Source of the DNA: Flavobacterium galactosidilyticum
Lineage (GTDB): Bacteria > Bacteroidota > Bacteroidia > Flavobacteriales > Flavobacteriaceae
NCBI RefSeq assembly: GCF_020911945.1
Contig: NZ_CP087135.1
Span: forward strand, 2,530,001-2,594,000
Length of the DNA stretch: 64,000 nt
Direction: 5' to 3'
Each line of letters begins with the position of its first letter. Positions within the stretch are counted from its first letter, which is position 1. Below the pieces are notes generated by a model. It was not told where the DNA came from. It worked only from the letters and a program-made list of their open reading frames with translations, and ran no database searches. Shown here piece by piece: positions 48,602 through 57,321 of this stretch. A program made the translations under genes and the position numbers.

Positions 48602-48854
48602 AGTTTCACTCCTAGCAACCCACATTTATTCTTCACATTCTAGCTCCTTAGGAGGCTTTTATTAATGCTTCAGCAGAATCTTTCAATGCAAAAATAAAAG
48701 CATTTAGATCACGATTCAGAGGTGTTAGGAATGTAGAATTTTTCCTTTTTCGACTAACGAATATATATGCTTAATTTTTGCTGCTTCACAGGTTTTCGCG
48801 TTGGTCCTGTTGATCCCTTTTTTCATGATTGGCTTTTTTAGTTCTGTATAAATA
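48602..48854. other. Intergenic stretch with possible decayed minus-strand coding
   Basis: Minus-strand reading gives short protein-like runs (TCEAAKIKHIYSLVEKGKFY; NRDLNAFIFALKDSAEALIK) in different frames. They may be the vestige of an integrase or transposase next to the tRNA gene, but no family can be named. Confidence 0.3.
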
Positions 48855-48887
48855 AAAAAAACGCTTCAATTTCTTGAAGCGTTTTTT
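48855..48887 (-). terminator. Terminator of the tRNA-Tyr gene
   Basis: AACGCTTCAA and TTGAAGCGTT form a perfect stem with a TTTC loop, with A and T runs on the two sides. It is located just beyond the 3' end of the tRNA and is able to act in both directions. Confidence 0.75.
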
Positions 48888-48891
48888 GTTG

Positions 48892-48972
48892 TGGGGAGAG
48901 CAGGATTCGAACCTGCGAAGTTTACACAGCAGATTTACAGTCTGCCCTCGTTGGCCGCTTGAGTATCTCCCC
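48892..48972 (-). tRNA. tRNA-Tyr (GTA)
   Basis: Minus-strand sequence begins GGGGAGATACTCAAGCGG and ends with the complementary acceptor TCTCCCC plus an A discriminator. The anticodon arm CAGACTGTAAATCTG shows anticodon GTA. A long variable arm (class II) and a T arm GCAGGTTCGAATCCTGC are present. CCA is not encoded. Confidence 0.96.
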
Positions 48973-49011
48973 TAAGCCTTTGAGTACAACAGTTAGCTGT
49001 TGTTAGCGGTG

Positions 49012-49042
49012 CAAATATAGAAACTGTTTTGGTTTCTACAAA
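49012..49042 (-). promoter_or_regulatory. Bacteroidota-type promoter of tRNA-Tyr
   Basis: On the minus strand TTTG (49039-49042), 19 bp, then TATATTTG (49012-49019): an exact match to the sigma-ABfr consensus TTTG-N19-TAnnTTTG. It lies about 40 bp before the mature tRNA 5' end. Confidence 0.85.
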
Positions 49043-49302
49043 GTAATTTTACAGTTAATTTTAGTATTATTTTTAACGTATTGGTAGTTAATAATATGGC
49101 TTTTAATAAATAGAAAAATTTTACTTTTCATACTTGGTTTTTAGAAATATGAGTTACATAATCTCACTAATAAAGGGAAAAATAGATTTTAAAAGTTAGG
49201 AGTGGGAACTAACACACAGATGTAAATTCATCTTAAAAGTATTTTTGATTCACTCTATTAAATTATTTAAACCATACATATTAATGACGAACATCCAAAA
49301 CA

Positions 49303-49333
49303 AAAAAAAATCTCCACTAGGGAGATTTTTTTT
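49303..49333 (-). terminator. Terminator of the TlpA-like gene
   Basis: AAATCTCC and GGAGATTT around an ACTAG loop with long A and T tracts, 16 bp beyond the minus-strand stop codon. Perfect stem, strong U tract on the minus-strand transcript. Confidence 0.8.
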
Positions 49334-49348
49334 ATTATAATAGGAGAA

Positions 49349-50515
49349 CTACTTTGCTAAGAGTTCAATAATTTTAGCTCTAAGTGCATCGCCTCTTAAA
49401 TCTTTTGCAACTACGTATCCTGATGCATCAAGAATAAAAGTAGCGGGAATAGATTCTACGTGATATTGCTTTGCAATAGGCTCATCCCAAAATTTTAAAT
49501 TAGAAACCTGATTCCAAGTTAATTTATCTTTTGCAATCGCTTCTTTCCATTTAGCAGCATCTTTATCTAAAGACACTCCAATAATGTTAAGTCCTTTACT
49601 GTGCAATTCATTATAAATAGCAACAACATTTGGATTTTCCTGACGACATGGGCCACACCATGATGCCCAGAAATCAACGATCGTAACCTTTCCTAAGCTT
49701 TCTTTTAGAGAAATAATTTTCCCTTCAGGATTAGGAGCCGAAAAATCCGCTCTTCATTTACCGTCAGTTGTTGGGGCGGTTGCTCCAACACCTGCTGGTG
49801 CTTTTAATTCAGCTAATTTCGATTTAATTGCTTTTCCTGGTTTAGTATTTTTCAATGATTCCTCTAAACCATTGTATAACTTTTCTGATTTTGAAACGTC
49901 AGCACTTGGATCATTTAACATACCTTGGATAATCAAAGCAGAGATAAATGATTTAGGATGAGTTTCAGCATAAGACATATACTTTGCTTTTGAATTAGCA
50001 CCAACTTCTTCTTGTAATTTATTGAATTGCGACATCAAACTGTTGATTACAACTGTATCTTTAGTTTGTTGCGCTTTATTCATCGCTTCCATGTTTTTAT
50101 TTTGGAAATCCATTAGTTTCTTTTGAACCTTAGTGATTTCTTCATTAAACTTAACATACTCATCGTTATTGTATGTTCCAGAAACTTTAGATTTTTGAAT
50201 GCTATCTTTGTCAATTGCGATAGTTACTTCGCCATTTTCTAATATAAACGGTATTTTAGCTTGTGCTCCTTCTAATTGAATAGTATAAAATGCAGGCTCT
50301 GTAATTTTTCCTTTCATTTCAAATTTACCATTTTCTACTTTAACAGTATCTTTTGCAAGTAATCCCATTCCAGTTTCATCTTGTGTTTCTAAGATGATAG
50401 TTTTACCATTTTCAATCCCTGTTGCAGTTCCTGAAATGATGTATTCGTCTTTGCCAACTTTGCTACAAGAAATTAGTACTACAGCCGCCGAAAGTAATAA
50501 AATTATTTTTTTCAT
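49349..50515 (-). pseudogene. TlpA-like thioredoxin lipoprotein (DUF4369 + AhpC/TSA), interrupted by an in-frame TGA
   Basis: One continuous frame of 389 codons encodes a lipoprotein signal (LLLSAAVVLISC, Cys17), a DUF4369 domain (about 25-240), then the thioredoxin domain with FSAPNPEGKIISLKESLGKV, the redox motif WASWCGPCR and the cis-Pro loop SIPATF. A single TGA at 49754-49756, in the linker GATAPTTDGK/stop/RADFSAP, separates the halves. The upstream part (49754-50515) would make a 253-aa redox-dead lipoprotein. The downstream part has no good start before the CxxC. Everything else is well conserved, so the stop is recent, an error, or read through. In the family these proteins reduce periplasmic disulfides. 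Confidence 0.85.
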
Positions 50516-50543
50516 TATTAATTAGTTAATTGAGTTAAGTGTG

Positions 50544-50573
50544 CAAAAGTATTTAAAATAATCAAAATTCAAA
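50544..50573 (-). promoter_or_regulatory. Promoter of the TlpA-like gene
   Basis: On the minus strand TTTG (50570-50573), 18 bp, TACTTTTG (50544-50551), about 29 bp before the ATG. Good match to TTTG-N19-TAnnTTTG with a spacer one base short. Confidence 0.65.
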
Positions 50574-50807
50574 TGATTTTGAAACATAAATTTTTGTTAT
50601 AGTTTTCTGGTTATAAAGTATTGGTTTTTTTAAGGATACCTAGGTTTTATTCCTACTTTTAGTATCACTTTTAAATAGTGTTTTTTGATGTTTGAGAAGT
50701 TTCTATTTGTTTTTCGTTCAGTGAAAACTGTAACAAGAGCACTTAATTGACAAATTATCAATTCAGTAAAGTTTTAAATTAAATTTCTAAATATAAAATA
50801 ATCAAAA

Positions 50808-50831
50808 AAAGCACCCTCATAAGGATGCTTT
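50808..50831 (-). terminator. Terminator of the DnaJ-KTSC gene
   Basis: AAAGCACCC...GGATGCTTT forms a short stem with one mismatch, preceded by a seven-A run that gives a U tract on the minus-strand transcript. About 25 bp after the stop codon. Confidence 0.6.
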
Positions 50832-50855
50832 GTATACTAAGTTATAAAGAATTAT

Positions 50856-51296
50856 TTAGTCTTGGTTAAGTGTTTTTCTCCAAGTAAATGAATTCAATAT
50901 GTGTCTTTTAGCGAATCTTCCAGGAGAATCAGCATTAACCATTTTTACATAAGTTGCTTTAGGAACACTGATGTACTCATAAACACTACCATTTGAAAAG
51001 TTGATGATTAATCTTCCTTCAACAAACTTGTAATCAGTTATAGTTGATGTAGAAATTGTTTCAGTATATTCAGGTAAGTTTGCTTTTATAGTCTCAGGAT
51101 TGATACTTACTAAGAAATGATATGCCTCAATAATTTTTTTACTGTTTTCTTCAGCAGCTTTTAAACCATCGTCATTACCCTGAAATTTGTCAGGATGTGC
51201 TTCTTTCATCGCATTGCGATAAATTGTTTTCAAATCTTTTAGCTCTGCAGTTTTGTCTACATTTAGCAATTTGCGGTATTCAACTATTTTTTTCAT
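50856..51296 (-). CDS. DnaJ-like domain fused to a KTSC domain
   Basis: 146 aa. The N-terminal J-domain (about 5-65) has YRKLLNVDKTAELKDLKTIY, the diagnostic HPD (MKEAHPDKFQGN) and KKIIEAYHFL. The C-terminal KTSC domain (about 83-140) reads STSTITDYKFVEGRLIINFS, GSVYEYISVPKATYVKMVNA, then DSPGRFAKRHI. J-domains stimulate Hsp70 ATPase. KTSC is a small domain often linked to nucleic-acid-related proteins, with unknown role. No membrane segment. A TACCTTTG box at 51367-51374 (minus strand) lies 70 bp upstream of the start. Confidence 0.87.
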   Translation of the reverse strand: MKKIVEYRKLLNVDKTAELKDLKTIYRNAMKEAHPDKFQGNDDGLKAAEENSKKIIEAYHFLVSINPETIKANLPEYTETISTSTITDYKFVEGRLIINFSNGSVYEYISVPKATYVKMVNADSPGRFAKRHILNSFTWRKTLNQD

Positions 51297-51366
51297 AAAT
51301 AAGGTAACTACTTGTCTTTTAATATAAAATCAATATAATTTGATTCCAAAATCGACAAATTTTTTG

Positions 51367-51374
51367 CAAAGGTA
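51367..51374 (-). promoter_or_regulatory. Candidate -7 box for the DnaJ-KTSC gene
   Basis: TACCTTTG on the minus strand matches TAnnTTTG exactly. No TTTG is present about 19 bp upstream, so support is partial. Confidence 0.4.
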
Positions 51375-51469
51375 CACTTTTTTTTATTTTATTAGTTTCT
51401 ACCCTTTAAATTTTCAAAAAAAAGTCTCTTTTAAGATTATTTGTTTAATAACGTTAAACTAAAAAAAAA

Positions 51470-51718
51470 CTACTCTTGCTGTGGCTTATTGTTCGCTTTA
51501 TCGAAATTTTTTGATTTTTTCGGGTATTTGTTATAGCTAATATCGCTTGGGTTTTCGATAATAGATTTTATAGTTATCCATTCTCCAACTGGATATTTCG
51601 TTGCCATTTTATAATCTAAAAGATATTCACCACAGAAAAAGTTGTTGTTCTCATCTTGTTCCATAATCCCTGTATAAACTCCTTTTTGCAACATTCTTTC
51701 TTCAGATGCTTTTGTCAT
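51470..51718 (-). CDS. Small hypothetical protein
   Basis: 82 aa from the ATG at 51716-51718 (MTKASEERMLQKGVYTGIME). An upstream in-frame ATG (51751) adds 11 hydrophobic residues and lies over the candidate -7 box, so it is less likely. The middle (FFCGEYLLDYKMATKYPVGEWITIKSII) is a compact beta-type region and the C-terminus is Lys/Asn-rich. No family recognised. It is divergent from the gene at 51810, sharing a 90-bp promoter region. Confidence 0.65.
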   Translation of the reverse strand: MTKASEERMLQKGVYTGIMEQDENNNFFCGEYLLDYKMATKYPVGEWITIKSIIENPSDISYNKYPKKSKNFDKANNKPQQE

Positions 51719-51748
51719 AATGCTTATATTTAAAATAATTCTCGGATG

Positions 51749-51805
51749 CAAAGTTAATCAAATATTGTTTGTCTAGGGATGATTTATAGTTTCTCATTAC
51801 CTTTG
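51749..51805. promoter_or_regulatory. Back-to-back -7 boxes of a divergent promoter pair
   Basis: Minus-strand TAACTTTG (51749-51756) faces the 51718 gene. Plus-strand TACCTTTG (51798-51805) ends 4 bp before the ATG at 51810, so transcription from it would begin at or next to the start codon. Both match TAnnTTTG exactly; neither has an exact TTTG at 19 bp. Confidence 0.5.
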
Positions 51806-51809
51806 CAGT

Positions 51810-52355
51810 ATGGAAAAAAATTTCAGACCTAGTCCTAATTCCTTCAAAAATACGTTCTGTGTATTTCATGAAATGCCTATTGAATCTATAAATGGATTAA
51901 AAGTTCAGTACGATAGTAAAGCAGGGAGTAAATACTACTATACTAAAGCTGGAATGTACCGTTTATCAAATCACTGGGGCCGATTAGCGAACAGCAAGTG
52001 GCGCTTAGAGCCATTAGAACCAGAAACTATTTCTAAATTGAAGTTAGGTTTTGCCTCGTGGAACGACTTTTATCCAGACAATGCCGAAGAAGAAATTTAT
52101 TATTTAGAGGCGAATTTCATCAAAAAAACGGTCAATTATCAGCACAAAAATAATCCGCTCTACGATAAAAAAGCTATTCTCCGAACTAGTTTTGAAACTA
52201 CAAAGCGCATCAAGCAAATTCGAAATTTATTCAATTTAACTTCTTGGGCTAAATATTTTGATTATGAGGATATTGATGTTTTGAGGGAACAGATTATTAC
52301 GGAACTCATATTCACTAATAAGACTTTAGAGGAAATTAAAAAACAATTTATTTGA
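51810..52355 (+). CDS. Conserved-looking hypothetical protein
   Basis: 181 aa, soluble, no signal peptide. Distinctive blocks: FCVFHEMPIESINGLKVQYDS, GSKYYYTKAGMYRLSNHWGRLANSKWRLEPL, LGFASWNDFYPDN and a C-terminal helical part (TKRIKQIRNLFNLTSWAKYF). The WGRxAxxKWRL motif is memorable but I cannot assign a family. A -7 box directly abuts the start codon, suggesting a leaderless transcript. It converges with the response regulator at 52373. Confidence 0.7.
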   Translation: MEKNFRPSPNSFKNTFCVFHEMPIESINGLKVQYDSKAGSKYYYTKAGMYRLSNHWGRLANSKWRLEPLEPETISKLKLGFASWNDFYPDNAEEEIYYLEANFIKKTVNYQHKNNPLYDKKAILRTSFETTKRIKQIRNLFNLTSWAKYFDYEDIDVLREQIITELIFTNKTLEEIKKQFI

Positions 52356-52372
52356 GTCTGATTTGTTTTTTT

Positions 52373-52768
52373 TTAGTCTCTCGATGCAATCAATATTAAG
52401 TCATCTAAAGTGACAGGTTTAGATAAATAGCCCAAAATATTTTCATGCGATTTAGATTTATTTTTATCTTCAATCGCAATCGAAGAGCTTACAATATAAA
52501 CCACGATATCTGCATTAAATTTAGGTTTTATCACTCCTAATTCATCCATAAATTCCCATCCATCCATTATTGGCATGTTGATATCTAACAATATTATATC
52601 CGGAATAGCGTCGATATTTTCTGAGCTGTTATACAACTCATCTATAGCGTCTTTTCCATTCTTGAAAGAGGATATCTCTGAAAACATTTCTGATCTCTCC
52701 ATGATCTTCTTTACGATTATTTGATAGATATTATCATCATCAATTACCCATATTTTTTTCTTTTTCAT
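52373..52768 (-). CDS. Single-domain response regulator
   Basis: 131 aa consisting only of a receiver domain: acidic Asp10-12 (WVIDDDN), phospho-acceptor Asp62 (ILLDINMPIMDGWEF), Ser/Thr strand YIVSSSI and Lys117 in YLSKPVT. There is no output domain, as in Rcp1/CheY-type regulators. It overlaps the end of the large kinase gene (ATGA, 4 bp), so the kinase is its likely phosphodonor. Confidence 0.88.
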   Translation of the reverse strand: MKKKKIWVIDDDNIYQIIVKKIMERSEMFSEISSFKNGKDAIDELYNSSENIDAIPDIILLDINMPIMDGWEFMDELGVIKPKFNADIVVYIVSSSIAIEDKNKSKSHENILGYLSKPVTLDDLILIASRD

Positions 52769-55608
52769 AGAATATAGATTTTAAATGTAGTTCCCTTATT
52801 AGGTTCACTTTCTACAGTAATATTTCCTCCCATTGCATCAATTTGGTTTTTTGTGATAAACAACCCGATTCCTCTTGAATCAGCGTTATTAGAAAAAGTT
52901 TTATACATCCCAAAAATCTTATCTCCATTTCTAGCTAGATCAATTCCAATTCCATTATCAGTAATTTCAAGAATTTTTATATTGTTTTCTTCTACTAAAT
53001 TAATATTGATCACTGGTTTTCTGGAAGGATGTTTGTACCTGATAGAATTTGAAATTATATTATAGAGTATGCTTTCTAAATAGGCAGGATTATAATTAAT
53101 TAACGTACCTGGAGGTATTTCAGTAGAAATTGTCACTTTATTCGATGAGATTTGCTCACAAAGTACATTTTTAGTCGAAATAATATATTTTTCTAAGTCT
53201 AAAGGTTCAGAGACCAAGTCAATGTTAGCTCTTATATTTATAACTTCGTTTAAGTGAAACATGGTTTCATTGAGCGAATCGGAGGTCGTTTTTAACAATT
53301 GAATAAGCTGTTCTTTTTCCTCTTCATTTTCAGCAGTTTCAAGGAGGGATATAATAGATTCAATATTGCTAGTGTGCGATCTCAAATTATGGGATATAAT
53401 ATACGAGAAGTTAAGAAGCCTTTTGTTCTCTTCAGTGACTAAATCAAATGATGCGTTTAACTCCTTTTCGGCTTCCTTTGCTTTAGAAATATCAATCATA
53501 ATACCACGTAAACTAATAGCTTTGTCATTTTCTAAAACAACATTTACAATATCTCTTAGCCAAACAATCGACCCATCTTTAGCAATCATTCGATATTCAA
53601 AATCATGATCTAAATTTTGATTCTTTTTTAGTTCCGTGTAATTTTGTACATAATGCTTATCCTCATCATAAATATGATTTTGCCAAAAAGCAGCGTCTGC
53701 TAACCATTCTTCAGGGGTATATCCTAATATGTTTTTTACTTTTGGACTAATAAATGTGTGTGAGAAATTTACAGCATCACATTCCCAAACAATTCCGTCA
53801 ATAGTATTAATTAATGATTCGATTCTTTGTTGTGATTTTTTTATAATATTTTCGTTGTGTTTCTGTACTGTAATATCTTCTGTAGACACTATAGTTCTTC
53901 CTAATGATTCCTCGAATCCAGTAATAATACTCCATCGATATTTTACATCTCGAGTTTCACCTTTAGCCGTTTTTATGGTAGAGTCTGCTATTAGTTCATT
54001 TTTTCCTTGAGTAATAGCTATGATATGCTTTGCAAAATCACAGGTGTAACTTTCTCCCAGAAATTGTTTAAAACCACACGTAACTTCTTCTTTATTTTTA
54101 GCATCATGAAGGTCAATACACATATTGTTCACATCGACTACTCGTACAAGTGTCATGCATTTTGCTATTACTTCAGGATTGGTCTTTAAATATTTCTCAA
54201 CTATATCTGGACTTTTACTGACTAAATCTAGTTCTTTGAGATAATTTTTAACTTGAGAGAAATCCTTTTCCCAAAGTGGAATAGGGTAGTCCTCAAACAA
54301 ACTTTTAAAGCGGATTTCACTTTTTTTGATCAAATCTTCAGCGTCTTTTTTTATTGATATATCTTCTATAATTGCTATATGGGACACCACTTTACCATCC
54401 TTTTTTATAAGTGGCGAAACGGTTAAATTTATCCATATTACATTACCGTCTTTACTGATAAAGCGCTTCTCTAAAGAATAATTTTCAATTTCTCCGGCTC
54501 GAAGTTTATCGATATTGCTTAAATCTTCAATTAAATCCTCAGGATGGGTTAGCGTTTGATAATTTAATTCTTGGATTTCCTTTTGAGAATATCCTAATAG
54601 TTTGCAATATTGATTGTTAATCTCAATAAATCGACCCGTAAAAGAATCGATGTGAGCTATACCTACGGCAGCTTGATCAAAAATTGCTTTAAATTTTATT
54701 TCGGAATTCATTAATTTTTTAGCTTGTTTGTTCACTAAGGACTGTAATTTCCTTGGCATCCTTAAAAGCGTAAAAATTACTACACCAAATAGTGCTGCTA
54801 ATAGCATTCCAATAATTCCCGGTATTAAAATTTCTTTTGTTAGAAAACTTCGGTTTTTTGAAGCGATATATAATTTCCAATCACCGTCTGGAATTTGTAC
54901 TGAAATTTTATAATTGTCATTAAAATTTTCTTTTTTAGGTAAATAGAAAATTTCACGTTTCTCGGTAGGACTGTATTTTGATAGCTGAAAATAATATTTT
55001 GATTGATCGACATTAGCTATACCAGACGATTTTAAAAGCGTTTCTAATTTTAGAATTACCGCTGAATAACCCCAAAATTGGTTGTTTTGAAAAATAGGAA
55101 ATCTCCCTACAATCCCCATTCCTCCTTGCTTAAGTTCTAAAGGTCCAGCAAAATACATTTTTCTGGTTGTAATAGATTTAAAAGCTTCCTTGTTGAGATG
55201 AGGGCTGGTCAGAATGTTTAAATTCATCGCCTCTTCGTTACCTGCCATAGGATATATGTACTTTATAATTCCCTTAGGAACGAGCTGAACAGTGTGAATA
55301 GTAGGGTTAGTAGCAATTAAACTTTTACTTACATAATCAAAATTTTTAGGCACGCCTGATTCACCAATTGTAAGTGCTAAAGTAAGTGAAGTTGTATAAC
55401 AGTTTTTTAATGATTGTTCAATGTTTTGCTGGACAACATGAAGAATTGTATCCATTTGTCGCTGCTCATCTTCTTTGATTACTTGATATTGTAATACTAC
55501 GACAAATCCTACTATATAGCTCAGGAACAAGAATGTAAGTATACTGGTTAATTTAGGCCTATTAAAAAACCACTCAATGAATTTATTGTGTTTTTTTTTG
55601 GATTTCAT
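52765..55608 (-). CDS. CHASE/multi-PAS sensor histidine kinase
   Basis: 947 aa. TM1 is at about 13-38 and TM2 at about 268-292. Between them lies a periplasmic CHASE-like sensor (IHTVQLVPKGIIKYIYPMAGNE). Then come PAS/PAC units near 300-425 (FKAIFDQAAVGIAHIDSFTG; NVIWINLTVSPLIKKDGKVV), 430-585 and 590-715. The dimerisation domain has the H-box NFSYIISHNLRSHTSNI, and HATPase_c has the N-box YNIISNSIRYKH, DNGIGID and SRGIGLFITKNQ. It senses an unknown external and internal signal and passes phosphate to the overlapping single-domain regulator. Confidence 0.9.
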   Translation of the reverse strand: MKSKKKHNKFIEWFFNRPKLTSILTFLFLSYIVGFVVVLQYQVIKEDEQRQMDTILHVVQQNIEQSLKNCYTTSLTLALTIGESGVPKNFDYVSKSLIATNPTIHTVQLVPKGIIKYIYPMAGNEEAMNLNILTSPHLNKEAFKSITTRKMYFAGPLELKQGGMGIVGRFPIFQNNQFWGYSAVILKLETLLKSSGIANVDQSKYYFQLSKYSPTEKREIFYLPKKENFNDNYKISVQIPDGDWKLYIASKNRSFLTKEILIPGIIGMLLAALFGVVIFTLLRMPRKLQSLVNKQAKKLMNSEIKFKAIFDQAAVGIAHIDSFTGRFIEINNQYCKLLGYSQKEIQELNYQTLTHPEDLIEDLSNIDKLRAGEIENYSLEKRFISKDGNVIWINLTVSPLIKKDGKVVSHIAIIEDISIKKDAEDLIKKSEIRFKSLFEDYPIPLWEKDFSQVKNYLKELDLVSKSPDIVEKYLKTNPEVIAKCMTLVRVVDVNNMCIDLHDAKNKEEVTCGFKQFLGESYTCDFAKHIIAITQGKNELIADSTIKTAKGETRDVKYRWSIITGFEESLGRTIVSTEDITVQKHNENIIKKSQQRIESLINTIDGIVWECDAVNFSHTFISPKVKNILGYTPEEWLADAAFWQNHIYDEDKHYVQNYTELKKNQNLDHDFEYRMIAKDGSIVWLRDIVNVVLENDKAISLRGIMIDISKAKEAEKELNASFDLVTEENKRLLNFSYIISHNLRSHTSNIESIISLLETAENEEEKEQLIQLLKTTSDSLNETMFHLNEVINIRANIDLVSEPLDLEKYIISTKNVLCEQISSNKVTISTEIPPGTLINYNPAYLESILYNIISNSIRYKHPSRKPVININLVEENNIKILEITDNGIGIDLARNGDKIFGMYKTFSNNADSRGIGLFITKNQIDAMGGNITVESEPNKGTTFKIYIL

Positions 55609-55979
55609 TTTTGTATTGGTCGGTTTGGGGAAACTTCAATTTTCAAAAAATAAATATATAGAAAGATATTTAGTAATAAAATAGTGTCACTTGGTTTCTA
55701 AGTTGTTGTTTTATAGTTTTTTAGTCTTTATTTGTAATTTGTGAATTATTAATTATTCCTTTTTTTTTGATAAAAATATTTAATTATAATTTAAATCGCC
55801 TACTAAATCTTGGTTTTTTTTGACAAGGTGTTAAACAATCTTAAATTATAATATAAAGTACAGACTTAAAAAAAGAGGAAGTTTTCAAATTAAAACCAAT
55901 TTAAATTTAATAAATAAGACGAACTTTGCAGGAGATTTTGAATCAAAAAAAGGATTTTAAAATTTTAAAGTATAAAATT
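55609..55979. other. AT-rich divergent intergenic region
   Basis: About 370 bp before the small-protein genes. No ORF with coding character, no hairpin and no complete promoter match found by eye. Confidence 0.45.
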
Positions 55980-56138
55980 ATGGGGCGAAATAACGAAAGA
56001 AATATAAAAAAGCACAACGATAAATTGCACAAAGCGCAAGATAAAGTTAAGCAAGCGGAAATAGTTCGTAAAGAAAAATTGAAGCAAATTGTAAAAAAGT
56101 TTAATGAGAATAATACTCCCGATACTAACAAAATATAA
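55980..56138 (+). CDS. Small basic helical protein, unknown function
   Basis: 52 aa from the ATG at 55980 (MGRNNERNIKKHNDKLHKAQ). An upstream TTG in the same frame (55926) is possible but unneeded. The sequence is highly charged (Lys-rich) and predicted to be one long amphipathic helix. It ends 5 bp before the next small gene, so the two are likely an operon. No family recognised. Confidence 0.55.
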   Translation: MGRNNERNIKKHNDKLHKAQDKVKQAEIVRKEKLKQIVKKFNENNTPDTNKI

Positions 56139-56143
56139 GCAGC

Positions 56144-56386
56144 ATGGATAAAAGTAAATTTGACGAAGTAAAAACAGGTGTTCAAGAAATAATTGATCTA
56201 ATTGCAGAGAAAAACGCCAAAGATGCTGGTAATAAATTAGTGGAGGTAAGCGAAGAATTAGATGAATTATTAGATTTTGCGGAAGAAGACGAAGATTTAA
56301 TGGAGGTTAGCAGGTATCAAGTATTATTGAATCAATTGCATCAAAGAATTGTTGGGCTTAATGGTCAAACAACATCTTCTAATTAA
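56144..56386 (+). CDS. Small acidic helical protein, unknown function
   Basis: 80 aa, strongly acidic (VSEELDELLDFAEEDEDLMEV), all-helical by appearance. It forms a charge-complementary pair with the basic 52-aa protein encoded 5 bp upstream. YchJ follows 17 bp later on the same strand. I do not recognise the family. Confidence 0.65.
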   Translation: MDKSKFDEVKTGVQEIIDLIAEKNAKDAGNKLVEVSEELDELLDFAEEDEDLMEVSRYQVLLNQLHQRIVGLNGQTTSSN

Positions 56387-56403
56387 TTTTTTTTAATATA
56401 ACA

Positions 56404-56784
56404 ATGATTTCAATCGAATGTTACTGCGGTTCCACTAAACAGTTTGAAGATTGTTGCGAACCCATAATTAAAGGCTCTGAAAAAGCGACAACTGCTGAAG
56501 CTCTCATGCGCTCCAGATATTCCGCTTATGCAGCACATCAAGCTGATTATTTGGTTGCAACCACTGATATTTCTCAGCGAAAACACTATACTAAAACGGA
56601 GATTTTAAATTGGGCCACGACTAATAAATGGCTCAAATTAGAAATTGTAAAGACCACCGAAAATACCGTAGAATTCAAAGCTTATTTTTCAGATAATGCG
56701 CTTCAAAACCATATTCATCACGAACTTTCTACTTTTACATTTGAAAATGGAAGTTGGTTTTATGTCGATGGACAGTTTTTTTGA
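56404..56784 (+). CDS. ychJ: YchJ-family SEC-C motif protein
   Basis: 126 aa. The N-terminal zinc-binding SEC-C motif is complete (C-Y-C-G-S-T-K-Q-F-E-D-C-C), followed by the family core TAEALMRSRYSAYAAHQADYLVATT and an NTF2-like end (VEFKAYFSDNALQNHIHHELSTF; SWFYVDGQF). Widespread bacterial family (UPF0225) with no established reaction. It is probably the third cistron after the two small helical genes. Confidence 0.9.
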   Translation: MISIECYCGSTKQFEDCCEPIIKGSEKATTAEALMRSRYSAYAAHQADYLVATTDISQRKHYTKTEILNWATTNKWLKLEIVKTTENTVEFKAYFSDNALQNHIHHELSTFTFENGSWFYVDGQFF

Positions 56785-56802
56785 GTTTAAAACCATGTAG
56801 TT

Positions 56803-57310
56803 TTAAATTTTCTTGTAGGTTGTGGTTCTTTTATCACCTTGTTTTGTGATCATTCGTTCGTCAACGGTTTTTTGCAAATCTGTACTAGCTGTTGCTGAAG
56901 ATAAATCTTTAAATTAATTTAAATAATCTTTCCTTGTAAATTCATCAACACTACAATCTAAAAAAAAATAATTCTATCTTCATTTGAACGCTTTTTTGCT
57001 GAATTTTATAAAATTTCATGTAAAAATTGATTAATAATAGGCATCATATAGTAGATGAATATTGTTGATTTGCCTAATTTATTTGAAGCAGAAAGTGTAT
57101 TATTGTATGCAGTTTGATTTTTTGAAATTAATGTTCCAAAAGGTAAAGATCCAAAAACTGGAAATTCGGACATTAAAATCAAAGTTTGCCACAATCGTCC
57201 CATTCTCCCGTTTCCATCCATAAGGGACGAATGAATTCCATTTCATAATGAAACATACAACTTTTAATTAATGAAATTTCAGGTTTCATTTAAAAGTTCA
57301 ACAGCTTTCT
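56803..57310 (-). pseudogene. Degraded Fic-domain protein
   Basis: Minus-strand reading with frame changes recovers LIKSCMFHYEMEFIRPL (57200-57290), then MDGNGRMGRLWQTLILMSEF (57170-57221), AYNNTLSASNKLGKSTIFIYYMM, and a C-terminal winged-helix end SATASTDLQKTVDERMITKQ through TTTYKKI with stop at 56803-56805. In Fic enzymes the motif is HPFxDGNGRxGR. Here the catalytic His codon is CGT (Arg), and a one-base frameshift separates it from DGNGR. The N-terminal part and several connecting pieces are absent. Intact family members transfer AMP from ATP to protein hydroxyls. Confidence 0.8.
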
Positions 57311-57321
57311 AGCACATTTTT

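Noticed and set aside
49754..49756. TGA in the TlpA-like gene as a selenocysteine codon
   Set aside because: The TGA is in the inter-domain linker, not at the CxxC site, and no adjacent selenocysteine-type stem-loop is visible. A nonsense change or error is simpler.
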